DNA of 64,000 nucleotides from Ophioderma brevispina (GCA_023653785.1 JAMKCH010005351.1:62001-126000), one strand, 5' to 3'; shown: positions 21,070 to 34,174, numbered from the stretch's first letter. The notes: generated from the sequence alone by a model not told the origin. Numbers and translations are program-made.

Positions 21070-24000
21070 GGGCTTTTTAAACCAAGTGGGTGTCTGGATT
21101 CCCTTTCTATTAGAGTATCTTTGGTGACATTTTAGGCCCAAATTATTTTTTTAGAACTCTTGATTGTTGGGGGTTAGGGTTGGGGGGTCACCCACCCTTG
21201 GGACAGTTTTGCTGGCACTCCACTCACTAGATGAACCCATTGCATCTACTCTAAAACTGTGCAAGACATTCCTGTATTGATCACTAGATGTAATTCTCTG
21301 TTGCAAATAGAACAAAGGTAATACAATAATAATCAAAACACCCTCTTCACTGTACTTTTCGACTGTACAGGCAAACATTTTGCTTGCATGGGTTGAACTC
21401 AAATGTTGCCATTGTATTGTATATGCTATGCAGAAAGTCTGTGTGTCCAAAGACCTGCACAATATGGGGTTTCCCTGACATGCTACAAACTGAAATTCCA
21501 TTGATTTAGTACTGATCCTAACTACTAAATCATGAGTATCATTAAAAACACCCAATGGCTTAAAAAGCTTATTTTGTGAAATGAAACATAACAGGCTTAC
21601 TGCACCCATTGGAGTAAATGCTTAATTTCATCATGCATTTTGATGCATGACAAAATAAAAGTGTATAAAAACCAATGCATGCAATGAAAGCAAATAAAAA
21701 GTTGTGTGTCCCTAAAGGCCACTGTGTGATTGACGGGGCGATTTTTTTTTTGTCTTGAGTATATGTCATATTTGAACCACTGCTTTACACTAATCACATA
21801 TCATACACTAGCTGGTCACTATTACATCAACACATTGTAAAAACAGTGATTAATTTGCCAGTTCCTTCCATTGTAGTTATTTGGAATTTGAAATTTGTTT
21901 CACATTCCATACATCAAAGTTGTAACACAAAACTTGTGTAGATAAGGTCTGCCGGTAAATCTGTTCAGCAATACTGTCAAAATTACACTGTAAGTGCATA
22001 ATGTGAATTTTTCACTCACGTATGGTCCATAAGGGGGGGGGGGCCTTGTGGGGAATCTTCCCCCCCCCCTTAGGAAACAGTCGTTCCCGATGGAAATTTT
22101 CCAATGAAAACTCATCCACCTTTGATGGGCATACTACAAGGCCAAAGGTGCATATAAATTATTCCCGGTTTATCGTCTGAAATTAGGGGCAAATCATGGT
22201 TTTCGAAATGCGTCAAAATCTCTCAAAAAGTAACATGATGTTTCCGGCGGCCCTGTTCCACAGCATACACATTGCAATCATGTTTGGTGTTTATATCTAC
22301 TCTATAAGGCCCAATTGTGCCTATATGTAACCAACATTACCAGTTTTGTAACATTCTTTTATTTTTTGTGGTGGCATCCGTGTATTGCCATAGGTTGTAT
22401 GCAATGGCGCGCAGTCGCTTCGATGAGGGAATCCCTCTTTTTCAGCACATAAAGGGTTAATTATTTTTTCTGATTATGTAATTAATTTTTTTGTTTCATG
22501 CTATGAACATACATAAGCAAAAAATAGTTCTGGCAACAGGGTTTGCTACTTTTATTTTTAAAATCACCTCCCGTTGTGGCCTAAGGGTGGGGTTTTCTAG
22601 GTACCCAAGCTAATTATCTCATTAACAGCGAGAATTTTTTAAATTTTTTTATGGAAAGAAGCGCATCGATAGTTGCACAATTACAAGAAAAATTAGAGTT
22701 CGAAAATATTTTTCGCGAGTGAGAATCGCCGAAAAACCAAATCTTGGGTACTAGGAACCCCCCCCTTAGGGCAACTTAAGTGTTAAAAAGTAAAATGGAA
22801 GTATCCTACCATATGAAATTTGACAATTTATGGGCAAATTTTGCCTATTGGTAAATCATGGAAAAATGACACCTACACACGAACAGGTGGTTGAAGTAAG
22901 TTTGCAGTAAGGAATTAATGGAATTAATTGGAATCCAAGCTGTTGAACATTCGAATTGAAGGGGCCAATACTTTATAATGGGCTCATTAAGCATATGTAA
23001 AGTTAAACTAAAGGGTCCATTAGGATTTTTTTTTTGGGGGGGGAAGGTGGTCCATATCCCATTAGCTTAACTGTAAGCTTCAAATTGGCTTAGCATTTAG
23101 ATTTTTACTCTATAGACAGCAATGCAAAGGCTGTTTAGCAGACTTCCATGCAGCCAGAATGGCATCCTAGACATGATAGATGCCTTGAAACATGCCAGAT
23201 TTGATTTATATTGGCTATATGGTTGCAACCCTGTATAGGTTACAACACGTTGCGATGGTGTCATTTTAGAAAACCACTAACCTAAGACAAGGTCTGGTTA
23301 GACTTGCAATGCATTTTTGAGCTGATGCATAACTATCAATTTTTTTAAACCAAATTTTGATTCCTGAGCAACCCTAGTTGATTGCAGGATCCAAAGGGTT
23401 AAGATGAATTCTCAACCGGCAACCCTCATGCCAAATCCAGCCCACCAACCGATGACGTGTGGCTAACTAACCAGCTCAAAGCATAGAGAAAATAAAAGTG
23501 CATTTGCTGCTTTTTGGCCTGTGGGCAAATAGAGTAAGAAAACCCCTGGGTTAAGATGTACAGACCTATTCTTCTTCTTGAGTCAGATTGGGATATGCAT
23601 GTCCCTGTGAAATGGTCACAAGTAAAAAGCAGAGATGCCACCCAGGTCCACTCAAAAACCCTGAAACTGATATAAAAACCCTGAAAACGTGCATGAATTT
23701 AGCCTAAAAAGCCCCAAAACGGGCTGAAAATGAATAAAAACGCAGAAATTTGGACGAACATAAACCATGAATTAAGGGTTTTCCCTGAAAAGTGGCATCT
23801 CTGAAAAAGTAATATTACCTTACATCAGCAGAACTGCCCTCCCTGTTTCAGAGGTTCATAATCACTTTTGTTGTAATGCTCTGATTTAGGGCAATTTTTC
23901 ATACAACCATTTGGTCATAGAGGGTAGAACTCGCATCTTACCCACCACTTGTTACTGTAATGACAGTGTAGGCAGATGACAAAACCTACACTAGAAGGCC

Positions 24001-24530
24001 TACACCAATAATTATGTAGCGGAAACCTTGCCTCAAATTTCCGTCATGTAAACACTAAGTTTGCGTACGATTTGAGATTTTTATTATTAAGAATCAATGA
24101 AATCGAACAAGCTCTTGACTAATTGAGAAGAGTAATGTGTAACCAGCATTGGCCTCATATTCAAGTTCAGGGAGATGTCTAAAATGCATTGAAACTCCTT
24201 GATTCATGTGACTTAGCAAATATTAAGTACAAATTATGTAAAATATTTGAGAAAGGAAATTGTCATTGTATAGATTGTGTCGTAGTATGGTGAAGAAAGT
24301 CCTTTTCCAGTCGGAGATTCCCGAGTAACCACGGTAACGGTACTGTCGTCAAAGATCTCTCGCTGGTTCAAAATCTAGACTGTAGTGTGTATATTCTAGC
24401 AGTGGTGCTTTTTTGTAGATGTTTGGTTTTACAAAATGACAAATAAAAAAAGATGAAAAAGGCTTGCTATATCACTGTGTTATGAATCTTATTGTGTTCC
24501 ATTCAGGTAAGATAAGGTTACCTTTCACTA
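21070..24530. other. Intergenic sequence, mostly unassigned
   Basis: No gene is recognised. The open frame at 21151-21609 (minus) has no family resemblance. G and C runs occur near 22035-22075 and 22755. A diverged relative of the 13165 hairpin family is near 23230-23310 (taggttacaacacg ... ccactaacctaagacaagg). Otherwise nothing bounded. Confidence 0.35.
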
Positions 24531-24711
24531 GGGCGTGTTCTCACTATGTTTAGTACCAGGACACAGTACTTGATGCTACAAGCCCACTTCCTTCCCTTGT
24601 GAGAATGTGTTATAAGTGGACTCTGATCTACATCCGAGATTGGGTCCGGGGCCATCTCGGGTAGGTGGTCTCGGTACTAGGATGTGGTACCAAATGCATA
24701 GTGAGAACGCC
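24531..24711. mobile_element. Short MITE with gggcgtgttctcactatg ends
   Basis: The left end gggcgtgttctcactatgtt, then tagtaccaggacacagta, is mirrored by tactaggatgtggtaccaaa, then gcatagtgagaacgcc at the right end. It is about 181 bp with inverted arms of about 40 bp. Such ends are seen in hAT-type elements, but the class is not proven here. Confidence 0.6.
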
Positions 24712-24789
24712 TGGCTCGCACACTAGCGCGGAAACTGCTACCTTGGCTGTGAGCAAGGACAAAATCTCTGTTTCTACATTAAATTGGGG

Positions 24790-24970
24790 GTCAGATTAGC
24801 GCAGTGTGTCTTCCCTTGCTTCGCACCACTGTGGTCCCATGTTCAACCCTCAGTCGGGCCTGCGATTTGATGTGCGTTTGGTTTCCAGTCCATTCTTGGC
24901 CTCAGTTTTCTCCGGGCCCTCCTGCTTCTAAAACTGGATTTCTCAACGTGGCTATGATAATAAACGGAAT
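24790..24970 (+). mobile_element. tRNA-derived SINE fragment
   Basis: gggtcagattagcgcagtgt as A-box region and cccatgttcaaccctcagtc as B-box, followed by a pyrimidine-rich tail region and ataataaacggaattgaa. Limits are approximate. Confidence 0.5.
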
Positions 24971-25039
24971 TGAAATTAAAGTTCTTTGTGACACTAAAAT
25001 GACACGATTATGTGTTGATACTAATACTTTTTGTTATAT

Positions 25040-26500
25040 TATAAACTCAAAAAAAGTTTGGGGAAAGTTTTTTCATAACACGCAATTTTTCATTTACACT
25101 ATCTATGGCATATCAGTGAAAAGCTCATTATTCCTTGTACAATGACACCAAAGTCATAAGAATTGATGATCGATACTGGTAGGTCTGAAAAAGAAAAGGA
25201 CCAATTTCAGTACCTGACTCAATTAGGGGTTGCTTAAATTAGAGGATTAGGGTTTTAAATGGAATGTGCCCAATTGATGAGTTTGATGATGCAGGCACCT
25301 TAATTTTTTTTTAACCCTTTCATTTTCAGGAACTCGTTGGGATCTCGGTACGATGCAGGAAGATGGGCATTATCGTCTTGGAGTACTTCATATCGTCCCA
25401 GATTGAGGACATAAGACAGCCTTAGAATATTGTCCCCAAAACGACAGCATTGATACCTTCAACAACAACAAGTCTTGTTTTCCCAGTTATCAGGGCTGCT
25501 TTCACCAAAAGCTGTCGCTCTTCCAATGCAACAGACAGTGAAACATTCACCACGTCTCCGAACTTTAACTCTACCATCCAACTTACGAAGACAAAATCTG
25601 CATTTATCTGAAAACATGAATTTCTGTCACCATGTGTGAATTCCACTACCGGTGTTGCCGACACCACCTTAGCCGGACCCCGAGCCTGATGATGAAGGGC
25701 TGTCATTGCTGGCTTCTCAGCAGGTTACTGTGCTCTCAGATTGGACTTGTGTCGATACTTATCAACAAACCGTGCCTGCAAATTTCTTGAAGACAATCTC
25801 CAATTCCAAAGAGCAGAGAGTAATAAACCTGTTTTATGGGGTGTGTCGCCCAGGGTCATTACAGCACTAGGGCTTACCCCAACATTGGCTACAAATTGAT
25901 TCTGGGATATGCCAGCTTCAATTTGCCCCATGACACAAAACTTCTCACATCTGATACTCGCGGCATGATGAGACACTCTTTAACATTTTCTTATTCAAAG
26001 ACCCGGGTCAGGCGGGTGATACTGTGTACAAATGCCTGTAGATGATTTCGATAGCACCACCAATTTCGATAAGCAACCTAATTAGCTAATCATTTATGCA
26101 GAGTGATGTATGACTGGAGATGACCTAGCACCTCAGCGGCACGTACGACTGAGGATCCATAAGCTATAGATTTGATACAGTATGCCTCCACTCTCTTGAT
26201 CCGAGTGTCCTATCCCGATTTATTTAGGATCTCTGCTCAGGTTCAAAGCAAACCTAATCCTCTTTAAGCTATGTAACCCTGTGTAGCTCTTAAACTGAGG
26301 TATTGAAATTTTGCACTTTCTTTTTCAGACCTACCAGTATTCAAATGAGTGTCACTCAACCATGAAGAAATCAATTCGTATGATTTTGGTGTCATTGTAC
26401 AGAGGAATAACTGAGCTTTTCACTGAGTATACAATAAAATTTTTCAATTTTTGAGGAGTATAAAACAGACTAAAAGTTCTTAATAAGGAGCAGCAATGAA
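25040..26500 (-). mobile_element. Tc1-like transposon with inverted repeats
   Basis: Inverted repeats are clear at 25119-25200 (gaaaagctcattattccttg, then tacaatgacaccaaa and actggtaggtctgaaaaag) and their reverse complement at about 26320-26418. Weaker similarity continues outward. Between them is a broken transposase on the minus strand. The outer limits are approximate. Confidence 0.7.
25340..25980 (-). pseudogene. Tc1-like transposase, frame-broken
   Basis: Read on the minus strand in pieces. An N-terminal helix-turn-helix part is near 25976-25850 (GQIEAGISQNQFVANVGVSP). Then comes RNLQARFVDKYRH. In another frame near 25600-25490 is FSDKCRFCLRKLDGRVKVRR, equivalent to the first catalytic Asp region (usually FSDESRF; here the residues after Asp are changed). 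Finally near 25430-25350 is GDNILRLSYVLNLGRYEVL, then QDDNAHLPA, the second catalytic Asp region. At least two frame changes and the lost Glu/Ser at the first motif make it inactive. Confidence 0.75.
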
Positions 26501-26549
26501 AACAGGCTGACCTGTATCCATAACACGTTTGGGTCAATGGGACTTATGG

Positions 26550-27845
26550 TGACTATGAAGAATATTCAAGGGCACATTAAAATTGATCAGAATAGGGAGC
26601 GTCGTGTTCAAGTTTTAACAGGAAAAACGAGCAGAATGAATTTTGCAAAATAAAAGGTATTCGATGGGAATGGTATATTTTTACATACAAGAAATTATAA
26701 TAATACCGGGTAAGTGGACCCGATACTACATCAGCGTTTGGCACGGGTGGGAAATAGTTATGAGAAAGCGAAATCAATGTGGGCCAAGAGCTTATTTTGT
26801 GGACTCTGACGGGGCATATGTGTTTATTAGTGAGTAGATAACTTAGAAACTTCTAATGGAAACTAACACACACATTTATTGAATTTCAATATTTTGTGTT
26901 ATATGACATTTACACTTTACTTACATATCAAGATTTGTCAATGTACAATATACAGAACATATCAGTATACAACATTACAAATATTAAACTGATCCAATTA
27001 AGTGGAAATTATAAAGGGGTGACCTGGATCATGTCCGATTCCCACAGTTCTCTCGGCACATGAAAAAAAAGCCACACCACCAAAAAAAATCCGCTTACAA
27101 ATTTTGAAACTATCGGAGTGTTAATGTGGAACAAAAACGCATTTGGAGACGACGTTGTTCCAAAATCAAACTTCCCGTGCTAAAAAAATTTCAATGGGGG
27201 AATGAGAAAAATATGACGTTTTCCATACTAAAATATCAATTTTGATTGAGGAAAGTGGATGGTAACAGGTGTCGATCAGTAAAATATGTTGGCATATAAA
27301 GCTATTTCCTAGCTAATCATGAAGGTGATACCTCTGTAGTTTTCCTGTTAATGAAAACATCATTGATTTCTTAAATCTTTGCGTTTGTATTGTGAACAAA
27401 ATGTATAATTCCAAATTATTGTACAGTGTAGAAAATGCTCAAATACCGATAATACACAACTAAAAATCAAAACCAAAAAATATTAGCTGATGATTACCTC
27501 AACATCAAATTAATATAAATGTGATGCAATTGAGCGAAATCAGTTGTTAGGATAGGGACAAATCAAAATCTGATTTTATGTTGTAGTTCAGTTACTGTTT
27601 TGATTCATGTATAACACATTCTCTGATGTGAAAGCCCCAGCACTTGCATATACTCACCACCAAGTATTGGGGAAAAAAACTTGTGCGCGCCATTGCCTGG
27701 TATACTTAATTACCCACTCCTTGCAGTGGACGTTAGCATGAGATTTGATGGTCGCACCAGTAAAGCATGTGTGCTGGCTTAAAGGAAGGAATTTTTTTTT
27801 ACAAGCGTCACAAAGACGGGAATATGTGCTGCATGCTTAAAAGCT
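26550..27845. other. Intergenic AT-rich sequence, nothing recognised
   Basis: No coding signature, bounded repeat or RNA gene is found. Short open frames on both strands overlap each other. Confidence 0.35.
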
Positions 27846-27848
27846 GCA

Positions 27849-28188
27849 TTAAAGGGGGCATTTCGTGATCCACACCAGTTCCCCATAGATTACCTCAAAA
27901 TGTTGAGATTTGTATACCTTGAACGTTAGCTTAGCAATCCAGGTGTACCTAATCTTGCATGGAAATTGGTCGCGAGCTGTAAGAAATGTGCAATTTTGTA
28001 TTTTCGGTCCGTAAATGGACATAAATTACAGTGCAGTGGCCTATGAGTCATGGGAACAAGAATTTATTGATTCATACACAAAACCACAAGCTCGGGATCA
28101 ATTTGTGATAAGCTTTTTCTCAATCTAGTGAACCATGAATTAAAACAGAAGGTGCTAGAAATCACGAAAATGACGAAATGCACCTTAA
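27849..28188. mobile_element. TTAA-type MITE family D, intact copy
   Basis: About 340 bp. It starts ttaaagggggcatttcgtga and ends gacgaaatgcaccttaa. Interior shared with the split copy at 2488-3128 (tcggtccgtaaatggacata, cagtggcctatga). Non-coding. Confidence 0.7.
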
Positions 28189-28199
28189 GAGATCACTGC

Positions 28200-30395
28200 A
28201 TGTAGAGAAAATGGACTATAGAACAATAATGCATATTGCAACATCTATTTCACTAAAGGAAATATGTCAAGATTTTGGTCAAGCTCAGTTTGATTACTCA
28301 TAAAATAATTACATTAAATCACGAATTCCGAAAAAATATACAATTGGATGGTAAAATTAATCAAAATAGAAGAATTTTAATTTGAGCTTTTTTTTGACAT
28401 ACGAAGAGAAAACGGGGCGGATTTTTCGCCACGGCTTCATCGATCAAAAGCGCCCAACTCGTGCTTCCAAGTTGAATGTACAAAACATCGTGTTACTCGA
28501 ATTGTTATTGATGAAACTGTATAGGTGGATTAATGAAAAGTAATAATAAAATTAAGAAAAAAAAAGTTACAAGACTTGACATATTTTGTTTCATGTCGTT
28601 GTGTTTAAATTATTGAAGTGGCAACACTGACGATAGAGGTCCACAACGACGTATAGTATGGATGGTCATCACTTTGACGTCACCATTTGCCGCGATGTGG
28701 ATGTGTCGGAATCGTTTTCGAGTAAGATATTGGGCGGAAATTAAAAAAAAAAGGGCAAAATACTCAACAAATGTGGACAATTTTCAACTTATTTTGATTA
28801 TATTGTAATCTATGTTACTTAACCTTTCCATCCATACCAAATTTTACAAATATTCAGATCATGACAGTATTTCCTTAACAGGCCGATTTTTTGATGGTAT
28901 CCATTTAAAATTACAGCGTTTGTCTCTATCTTGGGAGAGAAATAGATTGAGGCTGAAATATCAGACGGAAAATGAGAAAAATATAGACTTTCGGTCTGAT
29001 ATCAAAAAGTGCTACTACTTCCGATTTTAAATCAGGGGGTTCCAAGACGATCAGAACAAGCACTTTAGGAACTACACCCATGTTTATGAACCCCCGGGTT
29101 ATTATGACACTTAGTTGGAAAGTTAAACACATTCAAAGTTCTAAACCAGATGAAAAGAAATAACCGAAACATTTTAAACAGGCTAATAAGTAGAAATTCT
29201 GAAATCAAACTATTGGCTCGATGGCATCGCAAATAACAGGTATCAGTAACGCAGTATAACTGTACGACCAGTTATTTTGGGATAAAGAATTTACATGATT
29301 TGCCAATTTCTTTTAAAATGTCAATGAGTTGTCTTTTCAAGAAGCTATATATAATAAGTCACTATGAGCTAGTTAAAATCTCCATTACCTGGGCACAGTT
29401 CAGTAGCTTCATTCACCATGTATTTAGGAAATACACCCCTGGTGTTTGGGTATATATATAATACCCAGATCAATTCAAGGTCAATCATGTCAATGTAGTA
29501 CAAGTACACAGCAGCCGACAACATCCGCTGAGCTATTGTTATTGAGTATAAGTGTTCAAATAAGAGTCTATTCAACAGACGTTGTAGGGTCTGTGGAATT
29601 GATATGGGTTTAATTATAAGGTTGTAAAACAAAAAATATGTGAAGGTAGAGTTTTTTGTTTTTGAACGGTTTGCAGGTGGTATAAAAAGAGGACCATTTA
29701 GACAAAAAATTTCTACACGGTCAACGATTTTTCTTGGGAAATGCCAAGTAAATGTACGTGTTTTGATAATGGAAGCAGTGCGTGACCTGTGTGGTGTAAT
29801 CCATGCAAAGCGGGAGTTTGCTGGCATGCTGTGGTCAAGTTACAACCCACTGAACTGTGTCCTCGGTGGGTGAAGCGTTTTGTACTCATAGTTTACAGGC
29901 CTGTTTTCATGTTTCCACATTGATATGTGAAAATTATAAAACCAGTGAAAAATAACATCTAAATAATAATATTTTCCAGTGTGTCATTCTCAATATTGGA
30001 TTCCAATATGTAAATGACACCTCAAGTATTCACTTCAATCAATACATGTTCATATCATAAAAAATGATTAGGCGTGATTATTTTAACACTCATAAACCAG
30101 ATCCATATAATATTCATAATTCTATTACCTTTACTTCCCACTATTCAAAAGCGCGATACTTGATTGATTGTTTACTGCCTTCATAATTCAGCCGATAATG
30201 GGTCGCGATTACGCCCTAGTCGGGATGCAAAGCGAACATTCTTTTCGGCGCGTGTCCCCACCACTATAGGTGCACGCGCCAACCTTTACGCGGAGGAAAC
30301 CGGGCGCGCGCTGTAAAGACATAAACAACTATTACGTTTTTAGTAAGAAATTACCATTTTTTCTGTTATTATTTCATTTATTTGGGTAATAGAAT
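28200..30395. other. Intergenic sequence, unassigned
   Basis: A short dyad (atatcagacggaaa ... tttcggtctgatat) occurs near 28958-29003. Overlapping open frames at 29369-29873 on both strands have no recognisable domain. A GC-richer stretch near 30180-30320 precedes the foldback at 30396. Confidence 0.35.
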
Positions 30396-30555
30396 AGAAA
30401 TAAAGGGTGCGATGTCATGTTTATGCCGAATAATGTGTCCTCGGCAGTAAAAACATTTGAATAATGGGTCTCGGCTTCGCTTCGCCCATTATTCATGTTT
30501 TTACTTGCCTCGGACACATTCTTGCATAAACATGAACATCTTACCCTTTATTTCT
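30396..30555. repeat. Large foldback repeat
   Basis: The left arm agaaataaagggtgcgatgt, then catgtttatgc ... aataatggg, is matched in reverse by cccattatt ... gcataaacatgaacatct, then taccctttatttct. The arms are about 70 bp with a loop of about 16 nt (tctcggcttcgcttcg). Small mismatches and indels only. The ends agaaataaaggg suggest a foldback transposon. Confidence 0.75.
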
Positions 30556-30903
30556 TAAATATATATCATTTGCATGCAAAACAATTTGTATGTGCAATGG
30601 CTGCCATGTGATACATCTGCGTGCTGCCATGTATTAGGATAACTCAATTTATCTTTCCTTGAGTCAGTGGCTCTTGAAATGATTCTTCACATGACAAGTC
30701 GCCTGAAGAACCATTACAAGAGCCATTGACCAAAGACTTGGTATAATAGTATGTTTGATGGGAATTTCTGACAAATGGCAGCTATTGCACTTAAGACCTT
30801 CTTGCACTCACATGACGGGGAGCATTATATTACAGACAATACGGTATGATTTCATGATTTGCACTTCATGCCATTTGACGTCATACTTGTAGTTCCTGAT
30901 TAC

Positions 30904-31123
30904 TTATGTCTGGAATCAAATCTTAAGACGTGTCACCCTGCGCTGATCGCAGTGAGTATTTGCACAGAGTGCAGCATGCAGCAAAAGTATGCTTGACCGC
31001 TGCTGAATTGGCCAATCGCACAAACATATTTACGCCACCTAGAACACCTTGTTACCAGGTGAAGTCTGCACTCAATGCACAGCATTTTGTAACGACACAT
31101 CTCAGATTTGATTCCAGACATAA
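30904..31123. mobile_element. MITE family F
   Basis: About 220 bp with ends ttatgtctggaatcaaatct and its exact reverse complement agatttgattccagacataa. Open frames inside on both strands are by-products. One copy in this window. Confidence 0.7.
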
Positions 31124-31761
31124 TACGCCTTTTCCTGTGAAGCTTGAATATATGCAGTGGACACATTGGAAAATACAAGAATTCATATCATACTCAGTAT
31201 TACAAAATTTAAGATACAAAATAGCTTTTCCTGGGTAGCCAAGCAAGAAAAAATGTGTTACACCTGCTGTACAAAAATGCAACTTTTCCCTTCTTCTACA
31301 GGGAAAATTTGAGGTTCCCATCTTGTTCAACCTTTTTGCAATTCCACACAGACCTTAACTAGGGCAAACATCATGATTGCACAAGGGTCAGAATTTTAAC
31401 ATTTTCCAATCAAGTTAAAAATATTTTTAACTTCAGTCTACAACAGCTATGATCATTGTTTTTTATGAGACCGAACAGCTTATATGCATCAACTCAGAGG
31501 TCACAAAGGTCATTGAAATGCAAACTGAGGTTACAGTTGATGCAATGCTATCTGGATTAGCTGCAATTCTTAATCAGAAACATCATGCTTGTGGACCAGT
31601 GAAAGTTGTTGCATTGCAAGTAGATCGCTTACAGAAATAATCACAAACTGAGTGGGAAGCATTGGCCAATGTGTGGGTTTGTTAACATTTTCACCTGTAT
31701 TGTATGGGTCAGAATTCACAATCATTTCTAATCATAAACCACTAGAAGTAATATTCAACAA

Positions 31762-32690
31762 GGCGAACTCGTATTTACGCGATGCGTAAAATATGTCCCC
31801 GCCGAATATCGCGATCACTAAGTGACAACTAAAACTGCACCAGTCCACCCTTAATTTTAGCCATCACTAGCTCGCCAAAAAGAACTTGGAAAAAAATGGG
31901 TTACTCAAGAAAATGACTCAAGAAATCTGAAAATTCATCATGCAAAAATCCCTGAAAAAATCACTAAATTAGTAAAAATATGATAATTTACTCAATTTGG
32001 CAACACTATATTTGAAAAAATCATGTGACCACCTTTTAAATTTGGGACCCATACAGGGTCTGGAAAGCTGCGAAACATTGGATTTTACGTATTTTCACAT
32101 TTTCCAAGAAATGTAAACAGGCATGCAACCCAAAGAAGGATTCCATGTAACACCAGAACATAAAAAAAATTTGCCCAAAATCTAATCAGGTTGAGAACTC
32201 CTCAGCCCGCTTCCTTCCACCAAGTTACATCATTATACGCCTTACAGAACTTCAGAAAACTTGTACACAAGCCTTGCGGGGAAAATTTAATCAATTATGC
32301 AAATTAGATACTTAATTAGCATATTTTACACCCAAAATCTAATCAGGTTGAGAACTCATCAACCTGCTTATTTTCACCAAGTTACATCATCGTAGCTCTT
32401 ACAGAACTCCAGATAAATTGTACACAATGTTGACATTTTCTGTGCAATATTGACCTTTTTCCCCTACCCCCTGACAGACCCAGGGGAGGGACCCTGGGGG
32501 AATGAATTACATGGTGAGTAGGGGGTATCCCCTCCTACAATATATCAAAGTTTGGCTACTCTAGCTCATCCAGAAAAAAAGATATGCCCAAATGTTCCAG
32601 GGTTAACATTTTTATCACAGACATACATACGGACGGACATACGGACGGAGCCCATTTTATAGTCCCCTCCCGAACTTCGTTCGGCGGGGA
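31762..32690. mobile_element. Insertion inside the gypsy fragment
   Basis: It interrupts the gypsy reading between KPLEVIFN and the following linker. CAACAA occurs on both sides (31756-31761 and 32691-32696) as a likely target duplication. A gtccccgccgaa near the left and ttcggcggggac at the right are inverted. Inside is a 95 bp direct repeat pair (ccaaaatctaatcaggttga at about 32175 and 32332) and an acatacatacggacggac stretch common in dispersed repeats. The class is not recognised. Confidence 0.55.
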
Positions 32691-33187
32691 CAACAACCCA
32701 AATAGCAATCCCATAGCTCGCATCAAGCGATGCAATTTATGAATTTAGCAATGCAACATGAAAGTAAAATACAAACTTGGAGTAAGCAATCCAGCAGACT
32801 ACGTCATGTCATCCAAACACTGTATATGATGTGTCAAGCACTGATGACGCCGAAATGTTTGTCAACTTTGTCATCCAAAATGCAGTTCCAAAGGCTATGC
32901 CATTGGAAGAAATTAGCGAAGTGACAAAAGCAGATGATCTGCTACAAAAGGTGATTGAAGCAGCACGCACTTGCAATTGGAATGACACGAGGTACACAAA
33001 GTGCAAAAGTCATCTCAACAATCCTTCAGACATGTACACAATGAATTGACGCAACACGACAACATTCTGCTATGCGATAACAGATTTGTAATACCTACTG
33101 GTTTTAAAAAAATGCGCAATACAACTTGTTTGTCAAAGATTTTCATTTCCTGCAACTGATTATATGGTGGAAGAGGAGAAAAAATCA

Positions 33188-33333
33188 GGCTTACTGTATT
33201 TTGCGAAACGAAACGAAACAGAACTCCCATTAGATTACGTGCTTTATTCCGTTATGCATGTTATGCATGCATGACGGAATAAAGCGTGTAATCCAATGGG
33301 AGTTCTGTTTCGTTTCACAAAATACAGTAAGCC
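33188..33333. repeat. 146 bp near-perfect palindrome
   Basis: The left arm ggcttactgtattttgcgaa, then aactcccattagattac and gctttattccgt, meets its reverse complement around tgcatgttatgcatgca near 33255-33272. It splits the gypsy pol fragment and so is a young insertion of a foldback or MITE type. Confidence 0.8.
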
Positions 33334-34174
33334 ATAAAATCATGTCTACGATGTCAAGCAGTAGAACCAGAAAATCACTTGCAACCTATGCAAATATGTC
33401 AGAGCTACCACAGTCAGCATGGCAAGAAGTCTCCATTGATATATGTGGATGGTTTCCATCAGGAGACTATTTCTTAGTATATAGTAGTTGATAAATATTC
33501 CCATTTTCCTGAAGTGCAAATTGTGTCAACGACATCAGTGTACACGATCATTCCTTGTTTATGACAAAATATTTTCTACATATGATTTCCAGAAACACTG
33601 CAAAGTGATAATTGTTCTCCCTTTCAAAGCGCCGAGTTCAAAAAGTATGTAAATGAGAATAACATAAAACATCACAAAATCGCACTTCTATAGCATCGTT
33701 CAAATTCATAGGTGGAGAGATTTATTTGCACTATGAAAAATGGAAAAGTGATAGAGACAGCTCACACAAGCATTGGAGGTTTTAACATGAGCAGTTAAAA
33801 ATTAACCCCTGTAGAGCCTGTATGACCTTTGACCACCCATCGTAATTGCCAGAAGGTCAAACAACATAAATAGGTCACGTTTTTCTTATAGATCCTGGAA
33901 AAAGTTTACTTTCTTACAGCAAGAGTAACACTTTTCAACCCCAAATGGGATTTGGCCACTTGGGTATTGGTGTGAAAGAGTAGGTAATAAACAATACGTT
34001 GTTATACACAGGAGAAGGTATCAAATATTTTCGTTATATGTGACATGACATGACAAACTGAGCAGAAAGTCACATTGGGTATGTTTCCAGACTGCATAGC
34101 TGTAGATTCATGTTCATTGTTTGAGCCAGCTGGTGCAGTAGGGTGGCAGCAATGGAATGTGCATACTATGGACA

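Larger units (their letters stand above)
31440..33770 (+). pseudogene. Ty3/gypsy-type pol fragment with two nested insertions
   Basis: Broken retrotransposon polyprotein. RNase H-like region at about 31440-31760 (TEVTVDAMLSGLAAILNQK, then in other frames EWEALANVW and NHKPLEVIFN). After a 930 bp insertion the frame resumes near 32697 with the end of the RNase H region and a linker (32830-33049). After a 146 bp palindrome, an integrase core follows at about 33340-33740: DICGWFPSGDYF in one frame, VVDKYSHFPEVQIVST in another, then QSDNCSPF and VERF, which are the D, D, E regions. No LTRs, gag or reverse transcriptase were found. Multiple stops make it inactive. The right limit is uncertain. Confidence 0.75.

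Noticed and set aside
21151..21609. 152-codon open frame on the minus strand
   Set aside because: No family resemblance, no splice context, and repeat-like composition near its start.
29369..29873. Overlapping open frames on both strands (152 and 77 codons), with a tataaaaag upstream on the plus strand
   Set aside because: No recognisable domain on either strand; a lone TATA-like string is not enough to call a gene.
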